A DNA stretch of 64,000 nucleotides from a bacterium (GTDB lineage: Bacteria > Bacillota > Clostridia > Lachnospirales > Lachnospiraceae): the NCBI GenBank assembly GCA_023664305.1, contig JAMPFT010000006.1, positions 104,003 through 168,002 of the forward strand, in the 5' to 3' direction. The notes under the pieces are model-generated. The model saw only the letters and a program-made list of their open reading frames with translations. It did no database searches and was not told the DNA's origin. Positions 7,970-16,776 of the stretch are shown here, one piece after another (positions within the stretch are counted from its first letter, which is position 1; every line of letters begins with the position of its first letter). The position numbers were made by a program, and so were the translations under genes.

Positions 7970-8947
7970 ATGAAATTGATTACCCTTTTGTTTCTCGCAC
8001 TTACCTTCTGCATTCTGACGCATTCCCCCTTAAGTCTGTCCTATGCGTCGCTGGGGCTGGAGCTCTGGTTTGAAAAAATGATTCCGTCCCTTCTGCCCTT
8101 TATGATCCTTTCGGGCATTATGATCCGCATGGGGCTCACGGAAAAAATGTCCATGGCGCTTTTCCCCGTTCTGGGACCTCTTTACCGCGTGCGGAAAAAC
8201 GTAGTCTACTGTATGATGCTTGGCTTTCTCTGCGGATTCCCGATGGGCGCGAAGGTCGCCGCCGACCTGCTGGAGCGCGGTATGCTGACCCGAAAGGAAG
8301 GAGAATATCTGTTAGCCTTCTGCAATAATATCGGACCAGTCTATTTCTGCAGCTTTGTACTGCCCCTGCTGGGCCGACGTCTGATCCTGCCTTATCTTTT
8401 CGGAATGTACGGGATCCCGCTGCTCTACGGTCTTTTCCTGCGTTATACCCGTTTTCGGAACAGTCTGTACACGGAACGGGAATCCCTCCGAAAACCCGTC
8501 CGGGCAGAGCTTGTATGCTGCGGACAAAAAGACTGCCGCAAGCCGGACGCCGCAAAAGGCAGGGAAACCGCCCGCCGTCTGCTGGAGGCGGCGGACGAAT
8601 CGATTGTATCTTCCCTTGCGAGTATTCTGGCGCTGGGCGGATATATGGTTCTCTTTAATCTGTTGAATCTTCTGCCGCATCTTTTGCTGGGCAGGGAGCC
8701 GTCCCTGCTCGCCCCGGTTCTGGAGATCACGGGCGGCCTTGCCATGCTGGGCGGGAAGCTCCCCCTCTACAGCCTTCTTCTCCTGTCCTTCGGCGGCCTT
8801 TCCTGCATTGCCCAGACCTACAGCTGTATCAGGAAAACGGGGCTTTCCGTCGAAGACTACATATGTCATAAAATAATCCTTACCCTGCTTGGCGGCGTCT
8901 ACTACCTCTGCTGGTTTCTTCTCTCCCCGGCATCCTTTCTCCGCTGA
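7970..8947 (+). CDS. ylbJ: YlbJ-like sporulation integral membrane protein
   Basis: A 325-residue polytopic protein with about eight hydrophobic segments and the nucleoside-recognition/Gate-type segment GFLCGFPMGAKVAADL near residue 90. Bacillus YlbJ is made in the mother cell and is needed for heat-resistant spores; the biochemical role is not known. Genomic position next to coaD and rsmD matches the Bacillus ylbH-coaD-ylbJ order, which supports the name. The ATG at 7970 begins a typical hydrophobic N-terminus; reading further upstream gives a non-hydrophobic extension overlapping the divergent gene. Its last 46 bases overlap the end of the convergent amidase gene. Confidence 0.85.
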   Translation: MKLITLLFLALTFCILTHSPLSLSYASLGLELWFEKMIPSLLPFMILSGIMIRMGLTEKMSMALFPVLGPLYRVRKNVVYCMMLGFLCGFPMGAKVAADLLERGMLTRKEGEYLLAFCNNIGPVYFCSFVLPLLGRRLILPYLFGMYGIPLLYGLFLRYTRFRNSLYTERESLRKPVRAELVCCGQKDCRKPDAAKGRETARRLLEAADESIVSSLASILALGGYMVLFNLLNLLPHLLLGREPSLLAPVLEITGGLAMLGGKLPLYSLLLLSFGGLSCIAQTYSCIRKTGLSVEDYICHKIILTLLGGVYYLCWFLLSPASFLR

Positions 8948-10278
8948 CGTCTCCGCCGTCTTCTGTTTCGATAAGCGATGGCCTGTGAGATCAGCAGAAT
9001 GACAAACAGGATGATCATCACCGCCAGACAGATCTCCAGGAAGGTAAGTATGCTGACAGGGTGCTCCGCCTGCACGCTGTCCGTCAGCGCGGGCAGCGAT
9101 GCCTCCGGCATGTCTTCCCCTTCGGAAGGTACATCGACGTTTCCCGAAGCCGCTTCCTCCGGCAGGGGATTCGAAGCTTCCTCCTTCGGATAGAGGAACA
9201 TCCGGGGACTGTCGTAAGGATTGCTCTCCGTATACAGATCGTACAGATTATAGGCGCGCAGAACCACGAAAGGAGTCGTCCCGTCCGGGATCGGCAGACT
9301 TAAAAGAAAGGTGTCGTCATAGCCGCCGGACAGCGCGTCGCTTCCCGGCCAGGCAAACCTTTCGCTGTAGGATATCCCGCCGTCAAGGCTGTAGCTGTAA
9401 TACAAAAGCGGGGTGTCATAATCTGCCGCGGAAACGGTCAGATTCAGCATGCCTGCCTCGTAGTCCGCCCCCGCAAATTCCAGCAGACATACGTCCGGCG
9501 GCGTATCGTCCCGGAGGGTGGAGGCCACGGCGCTGCCCCGGTCGGCCCATGCAAGCGCATAATCCGAATAATCCACTCTTAGCGAGCTGCTCTTTAAGCC
9601 GAAATATTTTGCGACCGCCGTGGCGTCTTCCTTTCCAAAACGAATCAAATCCTCCTCACTGTCGCAGTAGCCGCCGTCACGGGCCTCATCCACATGACAG
9701 TGCTCCAGAATCACGGCGGGAACGCCTCGCGCCACGGATTCCCGGATAATCCCGTAATAATCGGTACCCCTGTCGTTCAGCCTTGTCTTGATGCCCCTCA
9801 AAAACAGTCCCTGCTCCCGCATGGCGGACAGAAACACCTGTCCGAACTGATAGCCGTAGTTGTTGTAAGGCGCTTCATGGGAAACCCAGATTTCCGAGCC
9901 GAAAAGCTCGTGGTTTTCCGATGCGTTGTAATGAATACTGAACAGGAAATCGGCGTTCACGCTCTCGGCAAAGATTGCGCGGTCCTCTATCCGCACCGTC
10001 TCGTCGTCCGTCCTGGTCAGGTATACGTCCACGCCGTCATATTGGCAGAGCTCCTGATACATTGCCAGGGCGGTGGTCATTGTCATATATTTTTCGTCCT
10101 GGTTGCCTTCTATTGTCCCCCTGTTATCGCCGCCGTGTCCGGGATCGATCACAATCACGGGACGCTCCGGCAGCTCCTGCAGTCTGTCCGCCGCATGCAC
10201 AGGCGCTGAAAAGATCGGAGAGATCAGGCATGCCGCCAAAAATAATTTCGTTACGATTATTCGAAATGCTCTGTTCAT
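8902..10278 (-). CDS. N-acetylmuramoyl-L-alanine amidase, membrane-anchored
   Basis: Cleaves the amide bond between muramic acid and the stem peptide of peptidoglycan, outside the membrane. A signal peptide (residues 1-29, ending PVHA) precedes an Amidase_3 domain with the zinc ligands His48 (DPGHGG), Glu62 and His116 (SIHYN) and the catalytic Glu192 (AVILEH). Residues 220-400 resemble no catalytic domain and may be an Ig-like spacer. Unusually there is a C-terminal transmembrane helix (about 415-437) followed by a very basic tail (RRRRRRQRRK), so the enzyme is likely tethered rather than released. The coding end overlaps ylbJ by 46 bp. No sporulation-specific motif marks it as CwlD. Confidence 0.9.
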   Translation of the reverse strand: MNRAFRIIVTKLFLAACLISPIFSAPVHAADRLQELPERPVIVIDPGHGGDNRGTIEGNQDEKYMTMTTALAMYQELCQYDGVDVYLTRTDDETVRIEDRAIFAESVNADFLFSIHYNASENHELFGSEIWVSHEAPYNNYGYQFGQVFLSAMREQGLFLRGIKTRLNDRGTDYYGIIRESVARGVPAVILEHCHVDEARDGGYCDSEEDLIRFGKEDATAVAKYFGLKSSSLRVDYSDYALAWADRGSAVASTLRDDTPPDVCLLEFAGADYEAGMLNLTVSAADYDTPLLYYSYSLDGGISYSERFAWPGSDALSGGYDDTFLLSLPIPDGTTPFVVLRAYNLYDLYTESNPYDSPRMFLYPKEEASNPLPEEAASGNVDVPSEGEDMPEASLPALTDSVQAEHPVSILTFLEICLAVMIILFVILLISQAIAYRNRRRRRRQRRKDAGERRNQQR

Positions 10279-10310
10279 TCAGGAACCTTTCTGTCTTGCA
10301 ATATGGACTG

Positions 10311-10344
10311 AAAGAACCGGCTCCCTTGCGAAAACCGGTTCTTT
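10311..10344 (-). terminator. Hairpin terminator after the coiled-coil gene
   Basis: A 10-bp perfect inverted repeat (AAAGAACCGG / CCGGTTCTTT) with a 14-base loop sits 20 bp after the stop of the minus-strand gene ending at 10365 and before the amidase gene. T-rich flanks on both strands mean it could act in either direction. Confidence 0.7.
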
Positions 10345-10364
10345 GTTTTCCCGCTTTTTAATTT

Positions 10365-10961
10365 CTAAATCACGTTCAATCCGTCCCCTGTCCCGTCCTC
10401 CAGAGACAGATCCTCAAATTCCTCCGACGGCTGCATGGCGCGCCGGTTCGCCTGGATCAGATCCTTGTACTGGTTCAGCGATCCCAGCAGACTGTCGTAA
10501 TTGGACGAGGCGGCATGTACGGCGGAAAGGACGACATTCTCCAATTCGGCCAGAAGTCCTTCCGTATATTGCGTCGCCTGCATCCGCAGCTCGTTTGCCT
10601 CAATCGTCGCCTTATCCAGAATTTCCTGCGCCTGCTGGGAAGCCATCGTCACCACTTCGTTTGCCTGCATATAGGCCTGCTGCATGATCTCATGCTCGCT
10701 GATCAGTTCGTTGGTATGGATCGTAGCGTCGCTGATCAGCTTTTCCGCTTTTTCCCGGGCGTCGTTTAAGATCGCTTCTTTATTGCTGATGATTTTCTGA
10801 TATCGCTTAATCTCGTCGGGGGTCTTCATGCGCAGCTCGCGGATCAGCTCGTCGATGTCCTCTTTGTTCACGATGATCTCCGTGTTGGACATAAACTTGG
10901 GCTTACAGCTTTCGATATATTCTTCCAACTCATCTATTATCTGCTCTATTCTGCTGCTCAT
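10365..10961 (-). CDS. Coiled-coil protein, DivIVA-like in composition
   Basis: A 198-residue hydrophilic protein, almost entirely alpha-helical with heptad patterns from about residue 45 to 160 and no membrane segment. Stretches such as LNDAREKAEKLISDA and AQEILDKATIEANELR resemble DivIVA/SepIVA and V-type ATPase subunit E/H coiled coils, but I cannot assign a family. The ATG at 10961 follows AAAAGGAG by seven bases; an in-frame start 13 codons upstream lacks this. It lies 60 bp after coaD. A scaffold role in division or envelope is a guess from shape only. Confidence 0.75.
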   Translation of the reverse strand: MSSRIEQIIDELEEYIESCKPKFMSNTEIIVNKEDIDELIRELRMKTPDEIKRYQKIISNKEAILNDAREKAEKLISDATIHTNELISEHEIMQQAYMQANEVVTMASQQAQEILDKATIEANELRMQATQYTEGLLAELENVVLSAVHAASSNYDSLLGSLNQYKDLIQANRRAMQPSEEFEDLSLEDGTGDGLNVI

Positions 10962-11020
10962 GCTGCTACTCCTTTTTTGATAATCCGGCGTTTCCCGCAT
11001 CCTGTTTTAAAGCTTTCGTG

Positions 11021-11527
11021 TCAAAGCTCTCCCCGTGTTTTTTTCCTGATACAATACTTCTCATAAATCAGATCCGCCACAAAATCGGGAACGCACTGGC
11101 TGATATCCCCGCCAAAGCTGGCAATTTCCTTTACGCTGGAGGAGCTGAGGTAAGCATACTCCAGACTGGTGGTCAAAAACATGGTATCCAGCTTCCCCTC
11201 GGAAAGCTTCCGATTCGTCTGGGCGATCTGCAGCTCATACTCAAAGTCCGTGATCGCGCGCAGACCGCGGATTGCCACATGAAGGTTATGCTCCGCCGCA
11301 TAATTGATCAGAAGACCGCTGAAGCTGTCTACTTTTACATTTGGCAGATCCTTTGTCGCCTCCTCTAATATCTTAACACGTTCCTCCACAGAAAACAACG
11401 GGGTCTTCTCTTTATTGTTCAAAACGCTGACGATCAGAACGTCAAACACTTCGGAAGCGCGCCTGATCACGTCCAGATGTCCGTAAGTCACCGGGTCAAA
11501 GCTTCCCGGATAAACCGCTCTCTTCAT
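11021..11527 (-). CDS. coaD: Phosphopantetheine adenylyltransferase
   Basis: Transfers AMP from ATP to 4'-phosphopantetheine to make dephospho-CoA, the penultimate step of coenzyme A synthesis. The protein of 168 residues opens with [16 protein letters not shown], containing the TxGH nucleotidyltransferase motif, has [15 protein letters not shown] in the middle and [13 protein letters not shown] near the C-terminus, all diagnostic. The ATG at 11527 follows AGAGAGGAG closely and lies inside the end of rsmD, so the two genes are translationally coupled. This pairing is common in Firmicutes. Confidence 0.97.
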   Translation of the reverse strand: MKRAVYPGSFDPVTYGHLDVIRRASEVFDVLIVSVLNNKEKTPLFSVEERVKILEEATKDLPNVKVDSFSGLLINYAAEHNLHVAIRGLRAITDFEYELQIAQTNRKLSEGKLDTMFLTTSLEYAYLSSSSVKEIASFGGDISQCVPDFVADLIYEKYCIRKKTRGEL

Positions 11528-12080
11528 AAGGCTCCTCTCTGCGGATAAACACATGCTTATTGGTCTTGTACCGCTTATCCTTCACGATCCGAAAACCGAT
11601 GGCGCCCAGATAAGAAAACTCCGTGTCAAGGGACGCCTCCGTGACAATCAGCGTATCGCGGGTGACATAAGGCATCCCGGAAAGCAGCTTTAGCACGTCC
11701 TTTTCGTATCCCAGATCATAGGGCGGGTCCAGGAAGATGACATCCGCTTCCGGTTCACGGACAGAATGCAGGGCTCCGCACACATCCTGTTTTAATACTA
11801 TAGCACGGTCCTGCAGTTTCGTAAAGGAAAGATTTTGCCGAATACAGTTGACCGCCTCGGAGGAACTGTCAACAAAGTATGCTTTTTGGGCTCCCCTGCT
11901 CAACGCCTCGATTCCGATTCCGCCGCTGCCGCTGAACAGATCCAGAAATACGGCATTCGGGATATCGGCCTGCAGCATATTAAAAAGCGTCTCCTTAATC
12001 CTGTCCGTGGTGGGTCTCGTATCCGTTCCCCGGGGCGTCTTCAGCGGAAGACTCCGGGCCGTTCCCGCGATTACTCTCAT
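11496..12080 (-). CDS. rsmD: 16S rRNA (guanine(966)-N(2))-methyltransferase
   Basis: Methylates G966 of 16S rRNA during 30S assembly. The 194-residue protein starts [13 protein letters not shown] as family members do, has the SAM-binding [19 protein letters not shown] (residues 44-62) and the catalytic LDPPYDLGY. Overlap of about 30 bp with coaD places both in one transcript. The gap to parC upstream is 85 bp and contains a GC-rich hairpin (12128-12146) without a T run. Confidence 0.95.
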   Translation of the reverse strand: MRVIAGTARSLPLKTPRGTDTRPTTDRIKETLFNMLQADIPNAVFLDLFSGSGGIGIEALSRGAQKAYFVDSSSEAVNCIRQNLSFTKLQDRAIVLKQDVCGALHSVREPEADVIFLDPPYDLGYEKDVLKLLSGMPYVTRDTLIVTEASLDTEFSYLGAIGFRIVKDKRYKTNKHVFIRREEPYEESGLSGKL

Positions 12081-12165
12081 ATCTTCTTGCTCCTGTCATT
12101 TCCCGCGCAAATCCGCTTCACTTTTGGCCTGCGGCGGTCCCGCAGGATTTCTGCCTTTGTCTGTC

Positions 12166-14409
12166 CTACACGCGGATCTTCGTCCCCTTCGTATCCCGCT
12201 TTGCGGCTTTCAGATTGTTCAGTATCACATTTTTACCCTTATATTCGATCGATGTCTCGACTCCGTTTGGCGTCAGATACACTCTTTCCACCTCGTCCTT
12301 TGCCCCGAGCTTCATCCCGCGGACGCCTACGGCCCCTTTCTTCTTCTCCGGGATTTCTTCCACGGAAAACCGCAGGAAAAAGCCTGCCCTGGTCTGCAGG
12401 ATGATATTCCGCTGTTCCAGAAGGGACATGACGCTGACGACCCTGTCTTCCTCTCCCAGCTTTGTGGCGGCAACCGTCCGCTTGGAGACGTCAAATTCCC
12501 CTCCGTCCACCAGCTTCATCATGGACTGGGCCGTCACAAACACCACCTGTCTCAAATTCAGCTCCGTCTGGCTTGTGAGGTAGACGATGGATTCCTTTTG
12601 GGAATTAAAGTTGCTGATGTTGTCGATGGGTATCCCCTTATCCCGGAACTTTCCGAAGGGCAGATCGGTCACCTTGATCGTATGAAGCAGCCCCGTATCG
12701 GTAAAAAGGCAGATTTTTCCCGTGTTCTTACAGGTAAACGCAAAGCGGCTCTCGGCGTCGGCCGCCTCCCTGTTGCGCTCATAGGCCGCAGGATCCACCG
12801 TTTTGGCATAGCCGAAGCGATCCATGAGAAATACGACCTCCGTCTCCTCGATCTCCTTTTCCCGGTAGACCGCCTCCTCGGCGTTCTCGATGGCTGTCCG
12901 CCTCTTTCTCCCGTACTCCTTCTTGAAACCGTCCAGTTCATTGATAATGACCTGCGTCATGGAGTCGCGGCGCTCTAAGATATCCTCATAGCGGTAAATA
13001 TTCGCCATGGTCTCCTCATGCTCATTGATCAGAGCCTCGATCTCCAGTCCGATCAGCTTATACAGACGCATATCCAGAATGGCGTTGGCCTGTCTCTCCG
13101 TAAACATAAGCTGTGTGGCCATAATTTTGGATTCCTTGGATTTAAAGCGGATCCCGTCGATCTTTCCTTCCGTCAGACAGGCCTTTGCCATGGCGCGGTC
13201 TTTGGACCCCCGCAGAATCTCGATGATCAGGTCGATGACGTTGCATGCCTTGATCAGGCCCTCCTGCACCTCTCTCTTCTCCGTCTCCCTGGCAAGCAGA
13301 TTGGTGTACTTTCTGGTGACCACCTGGAACTGAAAATCCACACATGCCTTCAAGACGTCGCGCAGTCCCATGATTTCCGGCCTGCCGTTATAAATGGCCA
13401 GCATATTGACGCCGAAGGTATCCTCCAGCCGGGTCTTCTTATACAGGAGGTTTACAAAATTTTCCGGATCCGCGTCCCTTCGCAGCTCGATCACGATGCG
13501 GATCCCCTCCTTGGAGGACTGGTTGGAAATATCCACGATATCCTGCGTCTTCTTCGATTCGGCGAGGGCTGCCACATCCTGTAAAAATTTGGCGATATTC
13601 ATGCCGATCATGGGATAGGGAATTTCCGTGATGACGACATTGGTTCTTCCGCCCTTTACCTTTTCATACTCCACCTTGCCACGGATTTTGATTTTTCCCG
13701 TCCCCGTCTCATAGATTCGTAAAAGCTCGTCCTTGTTGGTGACAATGCCGCCGGTGGGGAAATCCGGCCCCTTGACATAGCGCATCAGCTCCGCCGTGGT
13801 AATGTTTTCATCCAGCATATAGGCCTTCATGGCGTCGATGACCTCAGCCAGATTATGGGGCGGCGTGCTGGTGGTCATGCCGACGGCGATTCCCTCGGAA
13901 CCGTTTACCAGAAAATTCGGTATCCTGACCGGCAGCACGGAGGGCTCCTTCTCCGTCTCGTCAAAGTTCGGCACAAAGTCCACGACGTCCTTATCCAGAT
14001 CTGCCAGGAAAGCCTCCTGCGTGACCTTTTGAAGCCTTGCCTCCGTATATCGCATGGCGGCCTCGCCGTCCCCCTCGATATTGCCGAAATTGCCGTGTCC
14101 GTCCACGAGCGGCATTCCCTTTTTAAAATCCTGCGTCATCACCACCAGTGCGTCATAGATCGAGCTGTCCCCGTGGGGATGGTATTTACCCATGGTATCG
14201 CCCACGATACGCGCGCTCTTCCGGTAAGGTCTGTCGTAACGGATTCCCAGCTCGTACATATCGTAAAGGGTGCGCCGCTGCACCGGCTTTAAGCCGTCCC
14301 GCACGTCCGGCAGCGCCCTGGCGATAATGACGCTCATGGCATAGTCGATAAAGGACTTCTGCATCACCTCGGAATATTCCGTTTTTATAATCCTGCTGTT
14401 GTCTTCCAT
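12166..14409 (-). CDS. parC: Type IIA topoisomerase A subunit, probably topoisomerase IV
   Basis: DNA-cleaving subunit of a GyrA/ParC-type enzyme, 747 residues. The catalytic Tyr is in AMRYTEARL; the quinolone-resistance region reads HPHGDSSIYDAL, with the sensitive-type Ser and Asp at the positions equivalent to GyrA 83 and 87 of E. coli. The C-terminal beta-pinwheel begins around residue 510. I find no intact GyrA box (QRRGGKG); the corresponding place reads KFRDKGIP, which is why I favour ParC over GyrA. The late KGAVGVRGMKLG segment is a normal pinwheel blade. parE lies 135 bp upstream. The choice between ParC and a second gyrase is a judgement; the fold is certain. Confidence 0.85.
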   Translation of the reverse strand: MEDNSRIIKTEYSEVMQKSFIDYAMSVIIARALPDVRDGLKPVQRRTLYDMYELGIRYDRPYRKSARIVGDTMGKYHPHGDSSIYDALVVMTQDFKKGMPLVDGHGNFGNIEGDGEAAMRYTEARLQKVTQEAFLADLDKDVVDFVPNFDETEKEPSVLPVRIPNFLVNGSEGIAVGMTTSTPPHNLAEVIDAMKAYMLDENITTAELMRYVKGPDFPTGGIVTNKDELLRIYETGTGKIKIRGKVEYEKVKGGRTNVVITEIPYPMIGMNIAKFLQDVAALAESKKTQDIVDISNQSSKEGIRIVIELRRDADPENFVNLLYKKTRLEDTFGVNMLAIYNGRPEIMGLRDVLKACVDFQFQVVTRKYTNLLARETEKREVQEGLIKACNVIDLIIEILRGSKDRAMAKACLTEGKIDGIRFKSKESKIMATQLMFTERQANAILDMRLYKLIGLEIEALINEHEETMANIYRYEDILERRDSMTQVIINELDGFKKEYGRKRRTAIENAEEAVYREKEIEETEVVFLMDRFGYAKTVDPAAYERNREAADAESRFAFTCKNTGKICLFTDTGLLHTIKVTDLPFGKFRDKGIPIDNISNFNSQKESIVYLTSQTELNLRQVVFVTAQSMMKLVDGGEFDVSKRTVAATKLGEEDRVVSVMSLLEQRNIILQTRAGFFLRFSVEEIPEKKKGAVGVRGMKLGAKDEVERVYLTPNGVETSIEYKGKNVILNNLKAAKRDTKGTKIRV

Positions 14410-14544
14410 TTTCGTTTCCTTCTAAACTTCCTTTTTATCTGATTAAAAGCGTTTTCATCCGCCTCGCCTGCAGCATAAGCTTACGCCTCCCCGATTTCCT
14501 GCCAAACGGATATTCAGCCGCACAAGCGTCCCGCGTCCCGTCTC

Positions 14545-16467
14545 TCAGATATCCAGCTCCGCTTCCGTTGCGTACTTGTAAATGAAAGCTTTCCGGGGCG
14601 GCACCTCCGTCCCCATCAGAAGCTCCGTCATGTCCGAGGCCATCCTTGCGTCCTCGATTTCCACCAGCTTCATCCGGCGGGTCTCGGGGTTCAGGGTCGT
14701 CTCCCAGAGCTGCTGTGCGTCCATCTCGCCCAGACCCTTATACCGCTGCAGGGTAAAGGGTCCCTTGTGGCGCTTCCGGTACTTTTCCAGCGCCTTGTCG
14801 TCGTAGAGGTACTCCTCCTCCCCCTTGGAGGGCATGGCCTTGTACAGGGGCGGCATGGCGATATAGACATGGCCTTCAAAAATCAGCTCCGGCATAAACC
14901 GGTAAAACAGGGTCAGCAGCAGGTTTGAAATGTGCGCGCCGTCCACATCCGCATCCGCCATAATAATAATTTTGTCGTAGCGCAGCTTTGTAATATCGAA
15001 ATCATTGCCGTAGCCCTCGGAGAAGCCGCATCCGAACGCGTTGATCATGGTCTTGATCTCGGCGTTTGCAAGCACCTTGTCGATGCTTGCCTTCTCCACG
15101 TTCAGGATTTTGCCGCGGATGGGCAGAATCGCCTGATACATTCTGTTTCGGGCAGTTTTTGCGCTGCCGCCCGCGGAATCTCCCTCCACGATAAAGATCT
15201 CGCACTTGGACGGATCCTTCGACTCGCAGTTTGCCAGCTTCCCGTTGGAATCAAAGGAGAATTTCTGCTTTGTCAGCAGATTGGTCTTGGCCCTCTCCTC
15301 GGTCTTGCGGATCTTCGCCGCCTTTTCCGCACAGGAAATAATATTTTTCAGGGTATCCAGATTTCTGTCAAAAAAGCGGACGATTTCGTCTCCCGTAATC
15401 TTGCCGACCACCTTGGCGGCGTCCTGATTATCCAGCTTCGTCTTGGTCTGCCCCTCGAACCTCGGATCGGGGTGCTTGATGGAGATGACTGCCGTCATGC
15501 CGTTTCTCACATCCGCGCCGGTAAAATTCACATCCTTTTCCTTCAGGATCCCCAACTCCCTCGCATAGCTGTTGATCACGTTTGTAAACTGTGACTTAAA
15601 GCCCGTCAGATGCGTGCCGCCCTCCGAATTGTAGATATTGTTGCAGAATCCCAGCACATTTTCATGAAATTCATTGATGTACTGAAAGGCCACCTCGACG
15701 GAAATCCCCTCGCTCTCTCCGGAAAAATAGATTACCTCGTGAACGGCCTCCTGATTCTTGTTCATATCCTTGATAAAGCCCGTGATTCCCTCCGGCTCAT
15801 GATAGGTGACAGTCTCCGGCGCTTCCCCGCGCAGATCCCGGAAAACGATGGTCAGATTCGGGTTCAGGTAAGCCGTCTCGTGAAGTCGGCTTTTCACCTC
15901 GTCCTCCTTAAACCGGGTTTTGTCAAAAATCGTATCGTCGGGAAGGAAGCTGATCTCGGTTCCCGTCTCCCGGGTCTTACCCTTGACGGGCAAAAGGCCG
16001 TTTTCCAGCGGGGTAACCGGGTTGCCCCGCTCGTATTGGTCCTCATAAATAAAGCCGCCGGTTTTGACCGTTACGGTCAATCTCGTAGAGAGGGCGTTTA
16101 CCACGGAAGAGCCTACGCCGTGCAGGCCGCCGCTGGTCTTATAAACGGAATTATCAAATTTGCCGCCGGCATGGAGCGTCGTAAACACGAGACGTTCCGC
16201 GCTGATTCCCTTTTCATGCATTCCTACCGGGATCCCTCTGCCGTTGTCCGTGACGGTAGCGGAACCGTCCGCCTCCAGAGTCACCGTGATCGTATCGCAA
16301 TACCCCGCCAGATGCTCGTCCACCGCATTATCCACGATCTCATAGATCAGGTGGTTCAGGCCCTTTGTGGAAACGCTTCCGATATACATGCCCGGACGTT
16401 TTCTGACCGCCTCCAGCCCCTCCAGTACCGTGATGCTGGACGCGTCGTAATTACTTGTTTTTGCCAT
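14545..16467 (-). CDS. parE: Type IIA topoisomerase B subunit, probably topoisomerase IV
   Basis: ATPase subunit, 640 residues. The GHKL ATPase has EIVDNAVDE (43-51), DNGRGIPV and GGLHGVGSSVVNAL (113-125). The TOPRIM domain has EGDSAGG (428-434) and DADVDGAH (505-512), and the C-terminal QRYKGLGEMDAQQLW is the family signature. There is no dnaA, dnaN or recF nearby, as would be usual for gyrB, and the partner lacks a GyrA box, so topoisomerase IV fits better. It has its own promoter and a highly structured leader of about 140 nt. AAGGAG precedes the ATG at 16467. Confidence 0.87.
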   Translation of the reverse strand: MAKTSNYDASSITVLEGLEAVRKRPGMYIGSVSTKGLNHLIYEIVDNAVDEHLAGYCDTITVTLEADGSATVTDNGRGIPVGMHEKGISAERLVFTTLHAGGKFDNSVYKTSGGLHGVGSSVVNALSTRLTVTVKTGGFIYEDQYERGNPVTPLENGLLPVKGKTRETGTEISFLPDDTIFDKTRFKEDEVKSRLHETAYLNPNLTIVFRDLRGEAPETVTYHEPEGITGFIKDMNKNQEAVHEVIYFSGESEGISVEVAFQYINEFHENVLGFCNNIYNSEGGTHLTGFKSQFTNVINSYARELGILKEKDVNFTGADVRNGMTAVISIKHPDPRFEGQTKTKLDNQDAAKVVGKITGDEIVRFFDRNLDTLKNIISCAEKAAKIRKTEERAKTNLLTKQKFSFDSNGKLANCESKDPSKCEIFIVEGDSAGGSAKTARNRMYQAILPIRGKILNVEKASIDKVLANAEIKTMINAFGCGFSEGYGNDFDITKLRYDKIIIMADADVDGAHISNLLLTLFYRFMPELIFEGHVYIAMPPLYKAMPSKGEEEYLYDDKALEKYRKRHKGPFTLQRYKGLGEMDAQQLWETTLNPETRRMKLVEIEDARMASDMTELLMGTEVPPRKAFIYKYATEAELDI

Positions 16468-16500
16468 TGGGAAATACTCCTTATTTGTTTTGATTGTTAC

Positions 16501-16618
16501 ACTCGCAAACCCGCGCTTTCAGCGCTTTATTGCCTGCTTCGCAGGCTGTTTGCTCGTTACTAACCGCAGAAAAACAAATGTCTGCTTCGCAGCCGCTTGT
16601 TTTTCCTTTGCGGTTAGT
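16501..16618 (-). promoter_or_regulatory. Structured 5' leader of parE
   Basis: Read on the minus strand, the transcript should first form a long hairpin: a 10-bp stem (16609-16618 with 16559-16568), a 9-bp stem (16597-16605 with 16569-16577) and a CTGC-GAA-GCAG tip. Next comes a three-way junction: an outer 10-position stem (16548-16557 with 16501-16510) containing tandem G-A mismatches, enclosing two hairpins with GAA loops (16532-16546 and 16513-16525). The 309-bp stretch 16468-16776 holds no gene, only this leader, its promoter and the degV terminator. Confidence 0.75.
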
Positions 16619-16644
16619 ATACCATATTTTTTTGAATTTGTCAG
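16616..16644 (-). promoter_or_regulatory. Promoter of parE
   Basis: CTGACA (16639-16644) and TATACT (16616-16621) on the minus strand are spaced 17 bp apart, with TG one base before the -10. Transcription should start near 16609, exactly at the base of the long leader hairpin. Confidence 0.8.
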
Positions 16645-16693
16645 CAAAAAACAGCCGGAGATCGAAAATTTGTTCGAAGTTTTCGGTCTCCGG
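16645..16693 (-). terminator. Terminator after degV
   Basis: A 14-bp imperfect stem (CCGGAGACCGAAAA with TTTTCGATCTCCGG, minus strand) is followed by CTGTTTTTTGC. A second hairpin (16738-16776, AACAGAAG stem) abuts the degV stop. Together they isolate degV from parE. Confidence 0.8.
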
Positions 16694-16776
16694 TTCCAAT
16701 CCGATATTTGCCTGACAAGTCAATTGTAACTCTTATTAACAGAAGGGCAGTTCACAAAACATGCTGCTCTTCTGTT

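Noticed and set aside
11737-12978. Long plus-strand open frame of 413 codons opposite rsmD and parC
   Set aside because: It is antisense to two clearly conserved genes, has no ribosome site of note and encodes an Arg/Ser/Leu/His-biased sequence typical of a GC-driven shadow frame.
14545-16467. Housekeeping gyrB
   Set aside because: No dnaA/recF context and its partner lacks a GyrA box; kept as probable parE with the uncertainty stated.
15610-16563. 317-codon plus-strand frame over parE
   Set aside because: Antisense to the conserved ATPase domain; composition is that of a shadow frame.
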